Of a DNA stretch of 64,000 nt, positions 34,620 through 45,059 are shown in pieces. How positions within the stretch are numbered: the first letter of the stretch is position 1; each line of letters begins with the position of its first letter. Location: the NCBI RefSeq assembly GCF_900747795.2, contig NC_041394.2, positions 341,311,001 to 341,375,000 on the forward strand, in the 5' to 3' direction. This DNA comes from Erpetoichthys calabaricus. Its lineage: Eukaryota; Chordata; Cladistia; Polypteriformes; Polypteridae. The notes beneath the pieces were generated by a model. That model was not told where the DNA came from, ran no database searches, and worked only from the letters and a program-made list of their open reading frames with translations. A program made the position numbers and the translations under genes.

Positions 34620-34915
34620 TTACGTTGTGCTGATGATGGCTAATACAGGAGGACCACTTTCAACATTCAGAACAGCTAAGAGGTTTACCACAAGTAAGCC
34701 AGTCATTTATGACTATGAAGGCCACTGCTGTCTGAAAAGCGTTAACCACATTTAGGACGACAATGAGTTTTTTTTCTTGCACCTATAAGTTGTTGAAGAA
34801 GATTTTTGCTGTTTGTGAAATGTGTTGTATTCCTTTGTGTTTATTCCATTGTAAATTCATAAGTGGCTCTGAGGTTACCTTACCTTACAACTACTTTCAA
34901 CTGGAGTCCTTTACC
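34620..34915 (-). pseudogene. Decayed zinc fingers downstream of gene 2
   Basis: On the minus strand a segment at about 34770-34710 still reads HCRPKCGxRFSDSSGLHSHK, with all four zinc ligands except the last, and GKPLSCSEC-like text follows at about 34685-34655. Right after the stop of gene 2, GKGLQL recalls the start of another finger. These are remnants of an originally longer finger array, now outside the open frame and full of stops and frameshifts. Confidence 0.65.
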
Positions 34916-36045
34916 TCATTCAGAAGATTTTTCTTCAATTGTTTTGGTTGAGGAGCCAATGGAAAGATCATTTGTCATTTCCGGGACAGATTTTACTCCA
35001 ATATGACTTTGTGTGTGTCTCCGAAAACTTCTTCTGGAAGAGTACCCTTTACCACATTCAGAACAGGTGTACTGCTTCTCTCCAATGTGGATCCTTCTGT
35101 GGCACCTAAGCGAACTTGGACGTGAGAATCGTTTGCCACACTCTGGACAGCAATAGGGTTTTTCTCCAGAGTGAATTCTCATGTGATCTTTAAGAGTCGT
35201 GCCATCTGAGAAAAGCTTACCACATTCAGAACAGCTCTGTTTCTTACCAGAATGAATTATTTTATGCTTGTGAAGACAACTGTTATATGAGAATCGCATT
35301 CCACATTCAGTACAACTGTAAGGCTTCTCTCCAGTATGACTTCTCCTATGATTATAAAGAGCACTGAGGCGTGAAAATTGTTTGCCACACTCCAAGCAAT
35401 GGTGAGGTTTCTCTCCAGTGTGGCGTCTGATGTGACTCTTTAGGGTGCTTTGTTGTGAGAACTGCTTATCACATTCAGGACAAGAATAAGGTTTCTCTCC
35501 AGTATGAGTTCTGTTGTGGCACTGAAGTGCATTTAAATCTAAGAATCGTTTTCCACATTGAGAACAGCCATAAGATTCTTCTTCAGTATGGATTTTGGCA
35601 TGTCTATGAAGACTTTTCTGGTTTGTATAACATTTGCCACATTCAGGACATATATACTGCTTTTTCTCTCTATTATGAATTTGTGTGTGCCTTTGAAAAC
35701 TGCGTTTGTCAGAAAATTGTTTGCCACATTCTGGACAGCAATGAGGCTTTTCTCCTGTGTGAATCTTCATATGCTTATTAAGATCCTTCTTATGTGTGAA
35801 TTGTTTGCCACATTCAAAACAACATTTTCTTCCAGTATGAATTTGGATTTCTTTCTCCACTTGCTGTGGATTAGTTTTGATGGCTTCTGTCTGTGTTACT
35901 CCAGCAGCAGGGAGAGAACTGCACTGTAAAAAAGCTGCTGTCAGGTTCTCTGACCCACTTGCTGATTTCTTCATACCTTTCTCATCGTATTGAAGAGAGG
36001 GCTGGCCAAACGAAGGTGGAGAGAAGCTGCCATTCTTCTGTAAAT
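34916..36045 (-). CDS. C2H2 zinc-finger protein gene 2, finger exon
   Basis: This is the last exon of a minus-strand gene. The acceptor TTATTTCAG ends at 36046, and joining to the donor at 37509 keeps phase 1, so 415 plus 1130 nt give a 514-residue protein. The exon opens with about 23 residues (LQKNGSFSPPSFGQPSLQYD) and a Ser/Thr-rich stretch, then ten regular C2H2 fingers with mostly TGEKP-type linkers (some degenerate, such as NREKKQ and TEEES). The reading frame ends in IEEKSSE at a TGA that sits where the second Cys of an eleventh finger would be. The product is probably a nuclear DNA-binding regulator; its target cannot be read from the sequence. Confidence 0.9.
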
Positions 36046-36069
36046 CTGAAATAACACAAACATTTTAAG

Positions 36070-36260
36070 TATTTCTTTTTTTCCTGACACCTTTATCCAA
36101 GGCGACTTATAACATTTGAGACACAATTGATTACATTTCTCTTGTTTTTCCAACCGGAGCACAGGCAGGTCACGTGACTAGCTTGTGGTCACATGGTGTC
36201 AATAGCTGAATTTGAACCTGCAACTTCAGGGTTTGATGTACAAATTCCTAACAACTACCA
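36070..36260. repeat. Dispersed fish repeat, TTTATCCAAGGCGACTTA type
   Basis: CACCTTTATCCAAGGCGACT is a motif found in many fish interspersed repeats, followed here by GCACAGGCAGGTCACGTGAC and GAATTTGAACCTGCAAC, a B-box-like stretch. It lies in the intron of gene 2. The family name is not certain. Confidence 0.5.
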
Positions 36261-36663
36261 ACCTTGTAAAGTGGTGGCACACTGGTTGGAGTTCCTTCAT
36301 CACACGGAGGTGCCATTTATGGTCTGGCCACTCAGTGTGTGGTCTTTACATGTTCTGGTGCTCTCTGTTCAATTTCTACACCTTTCTCTCATATGTGAAA
36401 GACAGGCCTGATCTGATCAATCGATCACAAATCAAAATCAGCCAATTTTCACGTCAAATTAGCTGATCTTAACATCTGATCTTGAATGATAAAAAGCATG
36501 CAAGACAAAGTTCCAACATTACCAAAATACAGAAATATTGCCTTCCTATAAGGGATAAATTTGTAGTTTTCTCTTCTAAATTGTAATGTATATGATGATA
36601 TTTACATCTTCTAGAACCTAATCTGGCCTAAAAAATAAAAATATAAATATATCCGTTTGTGTT

Positions 36664-36865
36664 AGGGGGGGCACAGTGTTTAGCACAGTTGCTTTATTGT
36701 TCAGGTGTCCAGGGGTCAAATCCTGCCCACAGTTCTTCTACATAGGGGCACTGAATGGTGTTTCTGGTTATTCTGGTTGTTCTCCTCATCCCCAAAAACA
36801 TGCAGGTGAAGTGGAGTGGTGACTCCAAATTGACCCGACGTGACTGTGGGAGACGGAAGGCCCAA
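36664..36865 (+). mobile_element. SINE related to SINE-A, old
   Basis: A tRNA-like head (GGGGCACAGTGTTTAGCAC, B box-like GGTCAAATCC) is followed by a worn core (AAAAACATGCAGGTGAAGTG, GGTGACTCCAAATTGACCC). It is more diverged than the other SINE-A copies, so it is older. Confidence 0.65.
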
Positions 36866-37035
36866 GATCATTTTCAAGTGAAGATTTCACACCACTGCCA
36901 ACTTGTCCGGGCCATGCTGCCCCAGCAAGTTCAGGCTGAGAGCAGAACACAAGATGCTGAAAGAAGACCCCCTGAATGTCATCATGGCTCGTACAGGCAG
37001 CTCTTGCCACTGTTAACGTCAAAGTGCACGAGATT

Positions 37036-37330
37036 ACCATTAGAAAGATGAGACACGTATTAGGTGTGCACTGGCTTGAGCAAATTCACTCTTATTTAGT
37101 GCACAGGGGTGAGGATTTTATTCTTAATGATTTATTTCTTTTTGTGGACATTTCTGCCTTAACTGCTGCACAATTTAAGAAATATACGTCTTTAACAAAA
37201 CATGACTTTTGATATTTTCATTAAACATAATGCAGTTGGCCTAACATACGTCACAGCTTCAGTCAAAGCTTCATGATGTCCAAGTCATGCGCTGAACACT
37301 TTAGATTGTTCCTTATTCACCCAAGTTTTT
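37036..37330 (+). repeat. Unclassified dispersed repeat R2
   Basis: About 295 bp closely match 40935-41222 (shared blocks AGAAAGATGAGACAC, CTTGAGCAAATTCACTCTTA, TTTCTGCCTTAACTGCTG, CAGCTTCAGTCAAAGCTTCA). No coding frame with motifs and no inverted ends. Confidence 0.8.
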
Positions 37331-37503
37331 CTAATTTATCATTTATTAGGTAACCTATTGTTTGTTATCGTGCACACAAGCAGGTGGTCTTCATCAAAGT
37401 TCAATTAACCTTATTTTCCACTCTCATTACGGTCTTCTAAAAACATCAAAACAACCACCGTTAGAATTTAAAAACGCTCTAAACTTTTATATTTAATCAC
37501 ATT
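37331..37503. other. Intron spacer of gene 2
   Basis: AT-rich intronic DNA next to the donor of the N-terminal exon. Confidence 0.5.
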
Positions 37504-37509
37504 ACTCAC

Positions 37510-37924
37510 TTATTCCAACACTCCCAGGGGACTCTTCTCCTTCTCTCCCATTTCCCTCAGTGATTTTCTCTTCAGACTCTGATAACTCTGATTTCAGCTC
37601 TACAGAATTCTCCTGCATAGCTAGTCGTCCCGTATTAGTGGACCAGGGCTGTAAACTGGATGGAGATTCTTCACAGGCATCTTGCTTGAAAATATCCTCA
37701 GTTTCATGCTTTTGAAGTTCAAGACCAACGGAGAAATCATTCAAATCCTCAGCTTTAATGGCAGCAGTCACCCCCTTGTACTCCTTCTCCTCTTTAAAAG
37801 CTGAAATTTTTTCTTCATGATCCTCCAGCTTCACGCACACATCCTCTGGTGTGAGCCGCTCACAGTCCTCTTCTTTAATGTCCACTGTTCTTTCATCCAT
37901 GCCATCTTCTTTGGCAGAGGCCAT
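37510..37924 (-). CDS. Zinc-finger gene 2, acidic N-terminal exon
   Basis: The ATG at 37924 starts MASAKEDGMDERTVDIKEED. The donor GTGAGT is at 37509-37504 and leaves phase 1, which fits the finger exon. An acceptor TTTTCACAG ending at 38057 places the exon start at 38056, giving a 132-nt 5' UTR part. The approximately 138 encoded residues are highly acidic, with psi-K-x-E-like motifs (VDIKEE, VKLEDHEE), parallel to gene 1 and typical of fish multi-finger genes. No KRAB or SCAN domain. The first untranslated exon is proposed at 44.5 kb. Confidence 0.8.
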
Positions 37925-38126
37925 GATCTGTGGGAAACTCTTCTCTGTCTCTTTAAGTGTCTGCCCTTCTCTTCTCAGATTCCTTTCTCACATGGACATC
38001 CCTGAGCTGGACGCCATTAGACACCTCAGTGTAAGGCCATGTGAAATGGGAAAGCCCTGTGAAAATAAAAGTGGTAGAATTAACTTCATAAAGTCAGTAA
38101 AAATAATGAGCACACTTCAGGGTTAC

Positions 38127-38350
38127 AGTGCCCTCCATAAGGTTTGGGTCAAAGACACATTTTTCTTGATTTCCTCCTCTGCCTCACAGTTTAAAATTAC
38201 AAATCAAACAATTCAGATGTGGTCAAAGTTCATTGCAGACCTTCATTAAAGGGGATTTGCATACATTTCAGCCCCACCATGAAGATATGACAACACTTTA
38301 TCTACACGGCACCATCATGCTTGGACACAGCAATGGCAGGTCTATTAAAG
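38127..38350. mobile_element. Tc1 family 1 terminal fragment
   Basis: After a TA at 38125-38126 the sequence begins CAGTGCCCTCCATAAGG and follows the same course as 3666-3830 (CAAACAATTCAGATGTGG, AAAGGGGATTTGCATACATT). No transposase remains. Confidence 0.7.
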
Positions 38351-38589
38351 TCATCATATGTTAGAGTTTTGTTGGAAATCCTGACAGGACTTGAACTGCG
38401 CATTGGGAGCTTCATTTTGTTAAACTGATATATTCTATATCTTATATATGTGCTCCAATTTGTGGGATTACGGGACTGCATCCCGAATGGGAGTAGGACA
38501 TTAGTGGTTTGAGGAGAGTGGGTTTGTAGGAGGTTCCTCATGACGGGCATGTTTTATGGGAGAGAAGAATAAAAAGATTGTGGCAAACA
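38351..38589. other. No gene; possible LTR end
   Basis: An AATAAA-containing stretch precedes the fossil gag region and could be a worn LTR. I cannot show repeat pairing. Confidence 0.3.
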
Positions 38590-39099
38590 TCAAAAGTGTT
38601 GTGTTGTTATTTAAGTTTAACATTCATAGTAGAGGATAGCTGCTAAGTATAGAACGCTGCCTGCATTTGACAAGAGAAAGGCATACAAGAGCTGGAAAAA
38701 TGAAGATTTAATATGGACACGGGTTACTGAGCATAGAAATAAAAAACACGCACTTGGGGTTGGACTGTCGCTTACAGGGACAGCATTGTGATATCAGTTT
38801 GAGCAGAAGACCAGAACAAAGACGAAGGTACAACTACTCTGATAGAAAGGCTTGATGCTGTGTTTTTAAAGGAGAAAAAGGATTGTATTTATGAGGCATA
38901 TTCAGATTTTGACAGAGATAAAAGGGCGAATGCAGTTTCTATGGTGGATTATATCATCGATTTGGAGCAGAGATACTCCTGATGGGTAATTCCACATCAA
39001 ATCATCACACTTTTGGATCTCATCATCACAGACTAACAAAAACCAAATTTTCTGGAGATATCCATGACATTATAAAGTAGAATTAGTGAAACATTGGCC

Positions 39100-40680
39100 A
39101 ATTTTAAAATATAGGGGCTTTGCTATTCAAATTTCTTTCACTACCTTCAAATTAGAACCTTTGTTATACAAAACCTGCCCAAATTTCCTCATCTCCCACC
39201 TACCTCTATGCTTGAAAAAATATTGCTCAGTTTCGAGGACTCAGACAATATTTCTTTAATATATAAAACCATTTTACAGTCCCTCTCTTTCAAAGATCGA
39301 AGAGGACAGTGGGAAAAGGATCTCTCACTCAACATCTCAGAAAAAGAGTGGAAAGTAGCAATGCAGGAATCCACTCGAGCTCCATATGCTCAAAGCACAC
39401 AATTATGCAACTCAAAATCATACATCGAGTGCACCTGTCTCATTTAAAATTCTCCAAAATGTTTTCAGGACAAAATCCAACCTAAGAAAGTTGCAATCGA
39501 GCTCCAGCATCACTGGGTCACATGTTTTGGGTCTGCGCCAAATTAACATCATTCTGGACCAAAATCTTTAAATGCCTTTCAGACAACTTGGTGTAACAAT
39601 CCCCCCTAAGCCACTTGTAAGAGCCATTTCCTAGTTACATAAGAATATAAATATTTTACTAAATGACAATGCATAATCATTGGGAGGTTCCTATAACTCC
39701 CAGAAGTAGAATTTAATTGGTGTATTCTAAGCATTTCTAACAGCTCTGACTAAACATTATTCTCAGTTAGTGATCAGCCTTGCCATGTGTAAAGTGTAGA
39801 GGGCACATGGCTTTAAACCGTGCCAACGTGTCTTTTGAGTGTGTGAAGTAACACATAAGACAAAGCACTTAATTTAAGTGCTGTGCCGTACATTTAAAGC
39901 GTACAGAAGAAGAAGCTAAGAATCTTTAAGTATAGAAGAAGAAGTAAAGAACTTAAGTACAGAAATAACTAAAGTTTCTCAAGAAAAGCTAAGTTTAGAG
40001 AAGACACATTTTCCCTTTTTTTGTCTTTTATTCTATGTGTGTAACAACTTTTTCTTTATTCTTGTGTGGATTATTTGCTTTTTAATTTTCACTAAATATT
40101 TTTAAAACAAACGTTTGGACTGAGAGATTTCTTTCGGCATGCGTTTAACCCGTGCTTGATCTCGCCTTATACTTCAGTGGCTACAACACTAACAGCCGTG
40201 TTTGGTGGGCTCACAGAGAGGCTTAAAGTGGAGAAGGACAAACTGTAATTGCCTTTACTTCACTATTGACACATAGGATTCTTCAAGTTGAGCAAGATAA
40301 GTCTAACGCTCCTCTTTTCAGTCAGTAGGTAACTGATGTTTTATATTATTTGAAACTGGAACAAATCAAATTCACACTTGGAGGATCAGCACAGAACCTT
40401 TTCAAAACCTGGCAGGATCTGATCAGTAAAACTTAAGAATAAGCTCCTAAATTGAGGAAGCAGATTCTCTTACCTCTTTTTTATTTTATTTATTTTTATT
40501 CATTTACTTATCTACATATTTTTAGTATTACTAAAGTTTTACTCTGCTGACCAAGCTCTCTCTCTCTCTCATGGGTGAGGGTTGATTTGTCTTAAACCTA
40601 GTTTTGTTAAACCTGACTTGTTTTTATGGAATGTTATTTGATTTTAATAAAATAAAATGTTATAAAAAAAATGTAATATT
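39100..40680 (+). mobile_element. L1/Tx1-like LINE, 3' part
   Basis: Two overlapping plus frames (39208-39447 and 39386-39571) encode the C-terminal region of an L1-type ORF2, with the Cys-rich segment represented by CNSKSYIE and a HVLGL stretch where HMFW is usual. The frame shifts between them. After an inserted LTR-like block the sequence resumes at about 40193 with coding for VFGGLTERLKVEKDK and runs to a 3' UTR rich in CTCTCT and an AATAAAATAAAATG end at about 40675. It is 5'-truncated. Confidence 0.7.
39593..40192. mobile_element. Solo-LTR-like insertion (fossil)
   Basis: About 600 bp starting TGTAACAATC and ending GGCTACAACA separate two continuous parts of the L1. The TG...CA limits and the size suit a solo LTR. 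There is no coding content and no clear target duplication. Family unknown; younger than the L1 it interrupts. Confidence 0.4.
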
Positions 40681-40828
40681 ATCATTCATAACATGGTCAT
40701 TTTGGGGATAGCATATATTATCAGAGCTGGAAAAGAGCTTTAAAACGACATGAGAACCATTTCTGTGCAACTTATATTTAGTGAGAAATAGCCAGTCAAA
40801 GTCATAATCCAGCAGAGTGTTCAAACTT

Positions 40829-41322
40829 TGTCATCTTAACTCTCTCTTATTATTGTTGATCCAAGACATGCACAATTTCAGTTCCGTGGGTCACTCAGAT
40901 GACCAAATCAGCAGGCCAAGTCTCGTTAAAATTAGAAAGATGAGACACACATTAGGTGAGCACGTGCTTGAGCAAATTCACTCTTATTTAGTGCATAGGG
41001 GTGAGGATTTTATTCTAACTTATTTATTTCTTTTTGTGGGCATTTCTGCCTTAACTGCTGCACAGTTTAAGAAATATACATGTCTTTAACAAAATATGAC
41101 TTTCGATATTTTCATGAAACATAATGTGCTGTTGGCCTAACATACGTCACAGCTTCAGTCAAAGCTTCATGACATCCAAGTCATGCGCTAAACACTTTAG
41201 ATTTTTCCTTATTCACCCAAGTCATCTTAACTCTCCCTTATTATTGTTGATCCAAGACATGTGCAATTTCAGTTCCAAGGGTCACTCAGATGACCAAATC
41301 AGCAGGCCAAGTCTCATTAAAA
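40829..41322 (+). repeat. R1-R2-R1 partial tandem repeat
   Basis: A block of about 104 bp (R1; TCATCTTAACTCTC...AAGTCTCRTTAAAAT) occurs at 40829-40932 and again at 41223-41322, on either side of R2 (40935-41222), which also occurs alone at 37036-37330. This is a 394-bp unit with a partial second copy. Confidence 0.85.
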
Positions 41323-42065
41323 TCTATGACGATGAGGTCCCTAAGTGTGATGATGTGACATGGAATGACCTGCATGTGTAGATATAACATGGCTGTCCCT
41401 GATGTTGTGCGAGCTTTTAAGTTGTTAGACATGGCGTGTTTAGATACAAACCAAAGGCAGCTGGCATTAACAGCATGGATGGCACTTTTGCTTCAATAGA
41501 ATTGGCGCTAATGAGAACTTTTGTAGTAAAGTCAAGTCTGGTAGCAATGGGCAAACTGCGTATTTCACCAGTCAGAAACAACACAACAAGTGACATTTGC
41601 AACGCAGCCTGAAGAAGTCACCATTGCCAGACAAATATGGTAGTAGATCAAAATGCATTATTATCAAAGCACTGGGCTAAAGACTGCACAAAAATAAATG
41701 AACAGGTGATAATAACAGAGACGACTGGAAAATAGAGGACTGTGAAGAATGAAACATGACGTAATTTACAAAGGAATCAAACTCAGACACATTTAGTGTT
41801 TTGGTAGAATCTTTAGGATCAGCGGTAATTGATTCAACTTGCACACTCACAGTCTATGGAGAGAAATGCTTAGACAACGACATTAGTCAGCCTAACCAGA
41901 ATGAAGTCAAAAAAAAGCTGAGGCTCTCAAACAACGTAAGCACCACAGTTTTCATATTTGGAGGTGGCAAAGTTGTGCATCCCACCAAGCGAGTTAAAAT
42001 CCCTGCAAAGATTGGAGAGACACGATGTGGCACTGAAACAGAAGTGGTGCCAGCTGAAATGTGAA

Positions 42066-43999
42066 TTTTGTTAAGAGAGCAGAGGTTGGGAGCAGGTGCT
42101 GATTACAGTGAGCTGTCTCACCCACCACATGGCAAGCCCCCCAGATTGAGCCCCAAGTGCAGCCATGCAGCAGGTGACACCTCAGCAGCGCACTGAACAG
42201 TCAGAGGGTTTGTTACGGTGGCTGGAGTGCCAGTCCTGCCACCATCACCCAAGTTTTCACTGCAAGTTGGAGGACCTGCTTGCTGATTAACGTCATACCC
42301 AGGATGGATGTTAAGCAAAATGTCCTTAAAAAGGGCAGGGACACTTTTAGGTTTGTCATGAAGACCGTGATCATGTTGACTCTGTGTGACTGGAGTTTGT
42401 AAGTCTCAATGGAGTAATATGTACACAGCAAGAAATCTACAAACCACTGCCATAGAACCTTCAAGAGCCACGAAAAGAGATGATCCCCTCAGTGCACCTG
42501 AACTGGGACAACTCAAGTTAAAAACAGGGCAGACTCTCTGGGGTGGGCAGCCAAAGCAGACCTGATGTAACGTTTAATGCCAACATTTCAGCATCCAGCG
42601 CAAAACCTGCTAATGTGCCAACAATCCATAAAGCCAAGTAGGTCACTCGCAAAATGAATTCTGGGAAAGTGACATTGACGTTTTGACACCTAGGAAGAGA
42701 GGAGTCATTGAGATTCATTGTTTAAAGTGGTATAGTTTGGCTTTCCTGTGGAGACTGCCAATTGCTTTCTTTGTGTTTTTCGGCTCTCAGTCCAAACACA
42801 GTCACTCTTACCAAAGCTGCTCCATCCCACACACTGACTTTCACACCCCCAACCCAAGGACATCTGATAAGCTTCAGTTCTCCAATTGGGTGGTCTTCAA
42901 ATGGCCATCAAATTCCTCAGTCAGTCCTACAGACTGTGGGGGGTGCGAGGGGGTCTTTAAACATGAAAGCTTCTCACCAAACAAACACTAATATCGCTTT
43001 GCTTTGTCTAACTTACAAATAGACATACAGAATATTTATCAACTTACATAAAAAAAGTTCACAGCACAACAACATTCAAGCCAAGTCGAGAATAAAAGAA
43101 AATAATTAAAAGGTGCTTCCACAGTCACCATTATCTGTAATTAATCTAATTATTATATTGTATTTTAACATACATTTGTATAAACCGAGAACAGACTTTC
43201 TCCGAAAAAACAATTCTTAATAGGAAGTAACGTCAATTGGGCTGTAAAGAATTGGTTCATTTTAAAGTAACGCTTTTTCACATATTCCTAATAACTGCAT
43301 TGCTGCTCAAACGCGCTTTACTTAAAGGCTCTTCTACTTCAAAGTGACGTGGCTACACTCTCACTTTAAAATAACTTCTTCAGGTAGATTTTCACATTTT
43401 AAACTAACAAAATATTTTACCACTCGCCCCTATTCCAAAGCCCTGCACTTGCAGTAAATGCCGTCTGTTGGTTTCCCCCCTTATTGTTAACACTGTGGCC
43501 CATTCTCAGCCCTCCATGACTGACCCCCCTGCTCACCAAGGTACCTGAGGCCACTTTAAACAACGAGGACAGACCGTTTAGCTCCAGCCCATAATAGTCG
43601 AGTCTCGGCTCTGCGGCTTTCACATTTATTATTTCGATGGCTTCATATGGTCCGACACCAATAGCCCCGATTGGCTTGAGTCCTGTTCTTCATTTAACAC
43701 GGCCATCTCTAGTAAGCTAAAGTATAAAAGTGTACAGAAATACTGAAAGTAGTTGTAGGCTAAAGGATAAAAGACATTAAATAAAACAATAACGTTTCAA
43801 ATATCACAAAAAACCTAATGCAATGCCAGCTGTAGATTTTACTGTATCCCTCTAGCAGCACTAGCTTGTGTAATGTTTGTATTGTTATTTACCATTAAAC
43901 AAATCTTTCTTGATGAGAACACACCAAAAATGAAATCATTTAAAATTATTTCTAATGGGTATTAGACAAACTGCTGGAAATTAAACCTTAACGCGCCCT
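42066..43999. other. No gene recognised
   Basis: A GC-richer stretch at 42100-42300 looks like an old repeat. A minus frame near 43690-43417 is open (about 90 codons counting upstream of its first Met) with protein-like composition but no family I know. Nothing else can be supported. Confidence 0.4.
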
Positions 44000-44700
44000 G
44001 TAAGGATACATCGTTCGTCGCCACTTTAATAAAGTTTGACGACGGCGTTAGAGGAAAAAACACAAAGAACACGCAGAGCTCGAGAAAAATCATAAAATTA
44101 ACGACGGGGCCGTGCGGAAATGAGCGGCTGAATAAGCGCGTGCCCGACGGACAGCACAGTTCGGAGCATGCGCGAAATCAAAAGGAGAAACGGCGCGGAA
44201 AAGTGCACGAGCACAAAGAGAGCAATCCCGACTTAACGCGCCTCCGCCAAGTCAGATGTAGCTTTACATTTCACAGAACACCGACCGGAAACTAAATAAA
44301 CGTAGGACTAGCAAAACAGTGCACGACCCCCGTCGTCCACAATAAACTCGTGAAGGTGCGATTTGCTGTGCCGCCTCCTCCACGCGTAGCGCTAAATTCC
44401 CAACTCTTAAAAGCAAACCACGCAGCGTCAGGAACCTCCTAAAATCTGAAAGCCTCTCAGCATATCGCGGTCTTCCTCACTCCTGGCATTCCCACCCGTA
44501 CGAGATCCGTACGTTCGACTTTGTCTCACCTTCCGCACGTTTGATTGAGCTTGTGGCCGTAAAGAAGTCTGAGCATGAGGGTGTCGTAAGAACAAACAGA
44601 GAAAACTGTAGCATACTATAGCTATCTACTACGTCATTCACGAAACGCCCATAACACTACGACACGCCCACCACGTCTTTCAAGGGGAGAAGGGTATTGC
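44000..44700 (-). promoter_or_regulatory. CpG-rich promoter and untranslated exon, minus
   Basis: This is the longest CpG-dense stretch of the window (for example ACGACGGGGCCGTGCGG near 44100). On the minus strand a donor GGAAG|GTGAGA places an exon end at 44530. An ATG-led frame does not continue across it. It fits the untranslated first exon of zinc-finger gene 2, 6.5 kb upstream of the exon starting at 38056. An ACGTCA half-site lies near 44630. Confidence 0.5.
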
Positions 44701-44958
44701 TGCAGACCGGAGACATTATGGGCGGATCTGAAGGCGGGATAACTGTAAATGCACGTGGATGGTATTGGCTAATTCAGAATTTCAACGAATGAGATTATTG
44801 TTACTCTATAACAATCAAAAACTCACCTGTCCAATTATCAACATTTGACGTTGTCTATCAAGTGTAACATTAACCAAACATTTCACAGTTCGTGATCCCT
44901 ACCTCTTTATGGTTCCGCCTTATAGAGTTATCTCTTAAATAACCTGCCGTTTTACCAA

Positions 44959-45047
44959 GCGATGAAACTCCATTAAACGAAAAGAGACAAAAAAAAAAAA
45001 AAAAAAAAAAAAAAAAGGTGCGGCGATGAAACTCCATTAGACAAAAG
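44959..45047. repeat. Poly(A) flanked by a 25-bp direct repeat
   Basis: GCGATGAAACTCCATTA and following bases occur at 44959-44984 and 45023-45047. Between them is AGAC, a run of nearly 30 A and GGTGCG. This resembles a retrotransposition target duplication around little more than a poly(A) tail. Confidence 0.7.
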
Positions 45048-45059
45048 AAGAGGAAGCGA

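Larger units (their letters stand above)
38590..42065 (+). mobile_element. Fossil LTR-type retroelement, gag-protease part
   Basis: Plus-strand similarity to a retrotransposon gag is seen at about 38680-38990 and again at about 41390-41640. A CCHC-like zinc knuckle lies near 41660-41690, and a retropepsin-like region at 41800-42065. An L1 and the R1-R2-R1 repeat lie between the gag parts. The element is broken many times over and looks old; reverse transcriptase, integrase and clear paired LTRs are not seen. The family (a Ty3- or copia-like lineage) cannot be fixed from what remains. Confidence 0.55.

Noticed and set aside
43417-43690. Open minus frame with protein-like composition
   Set aside because: No start codon in good context, no splice pairs and no family recognised; left as unexplained.
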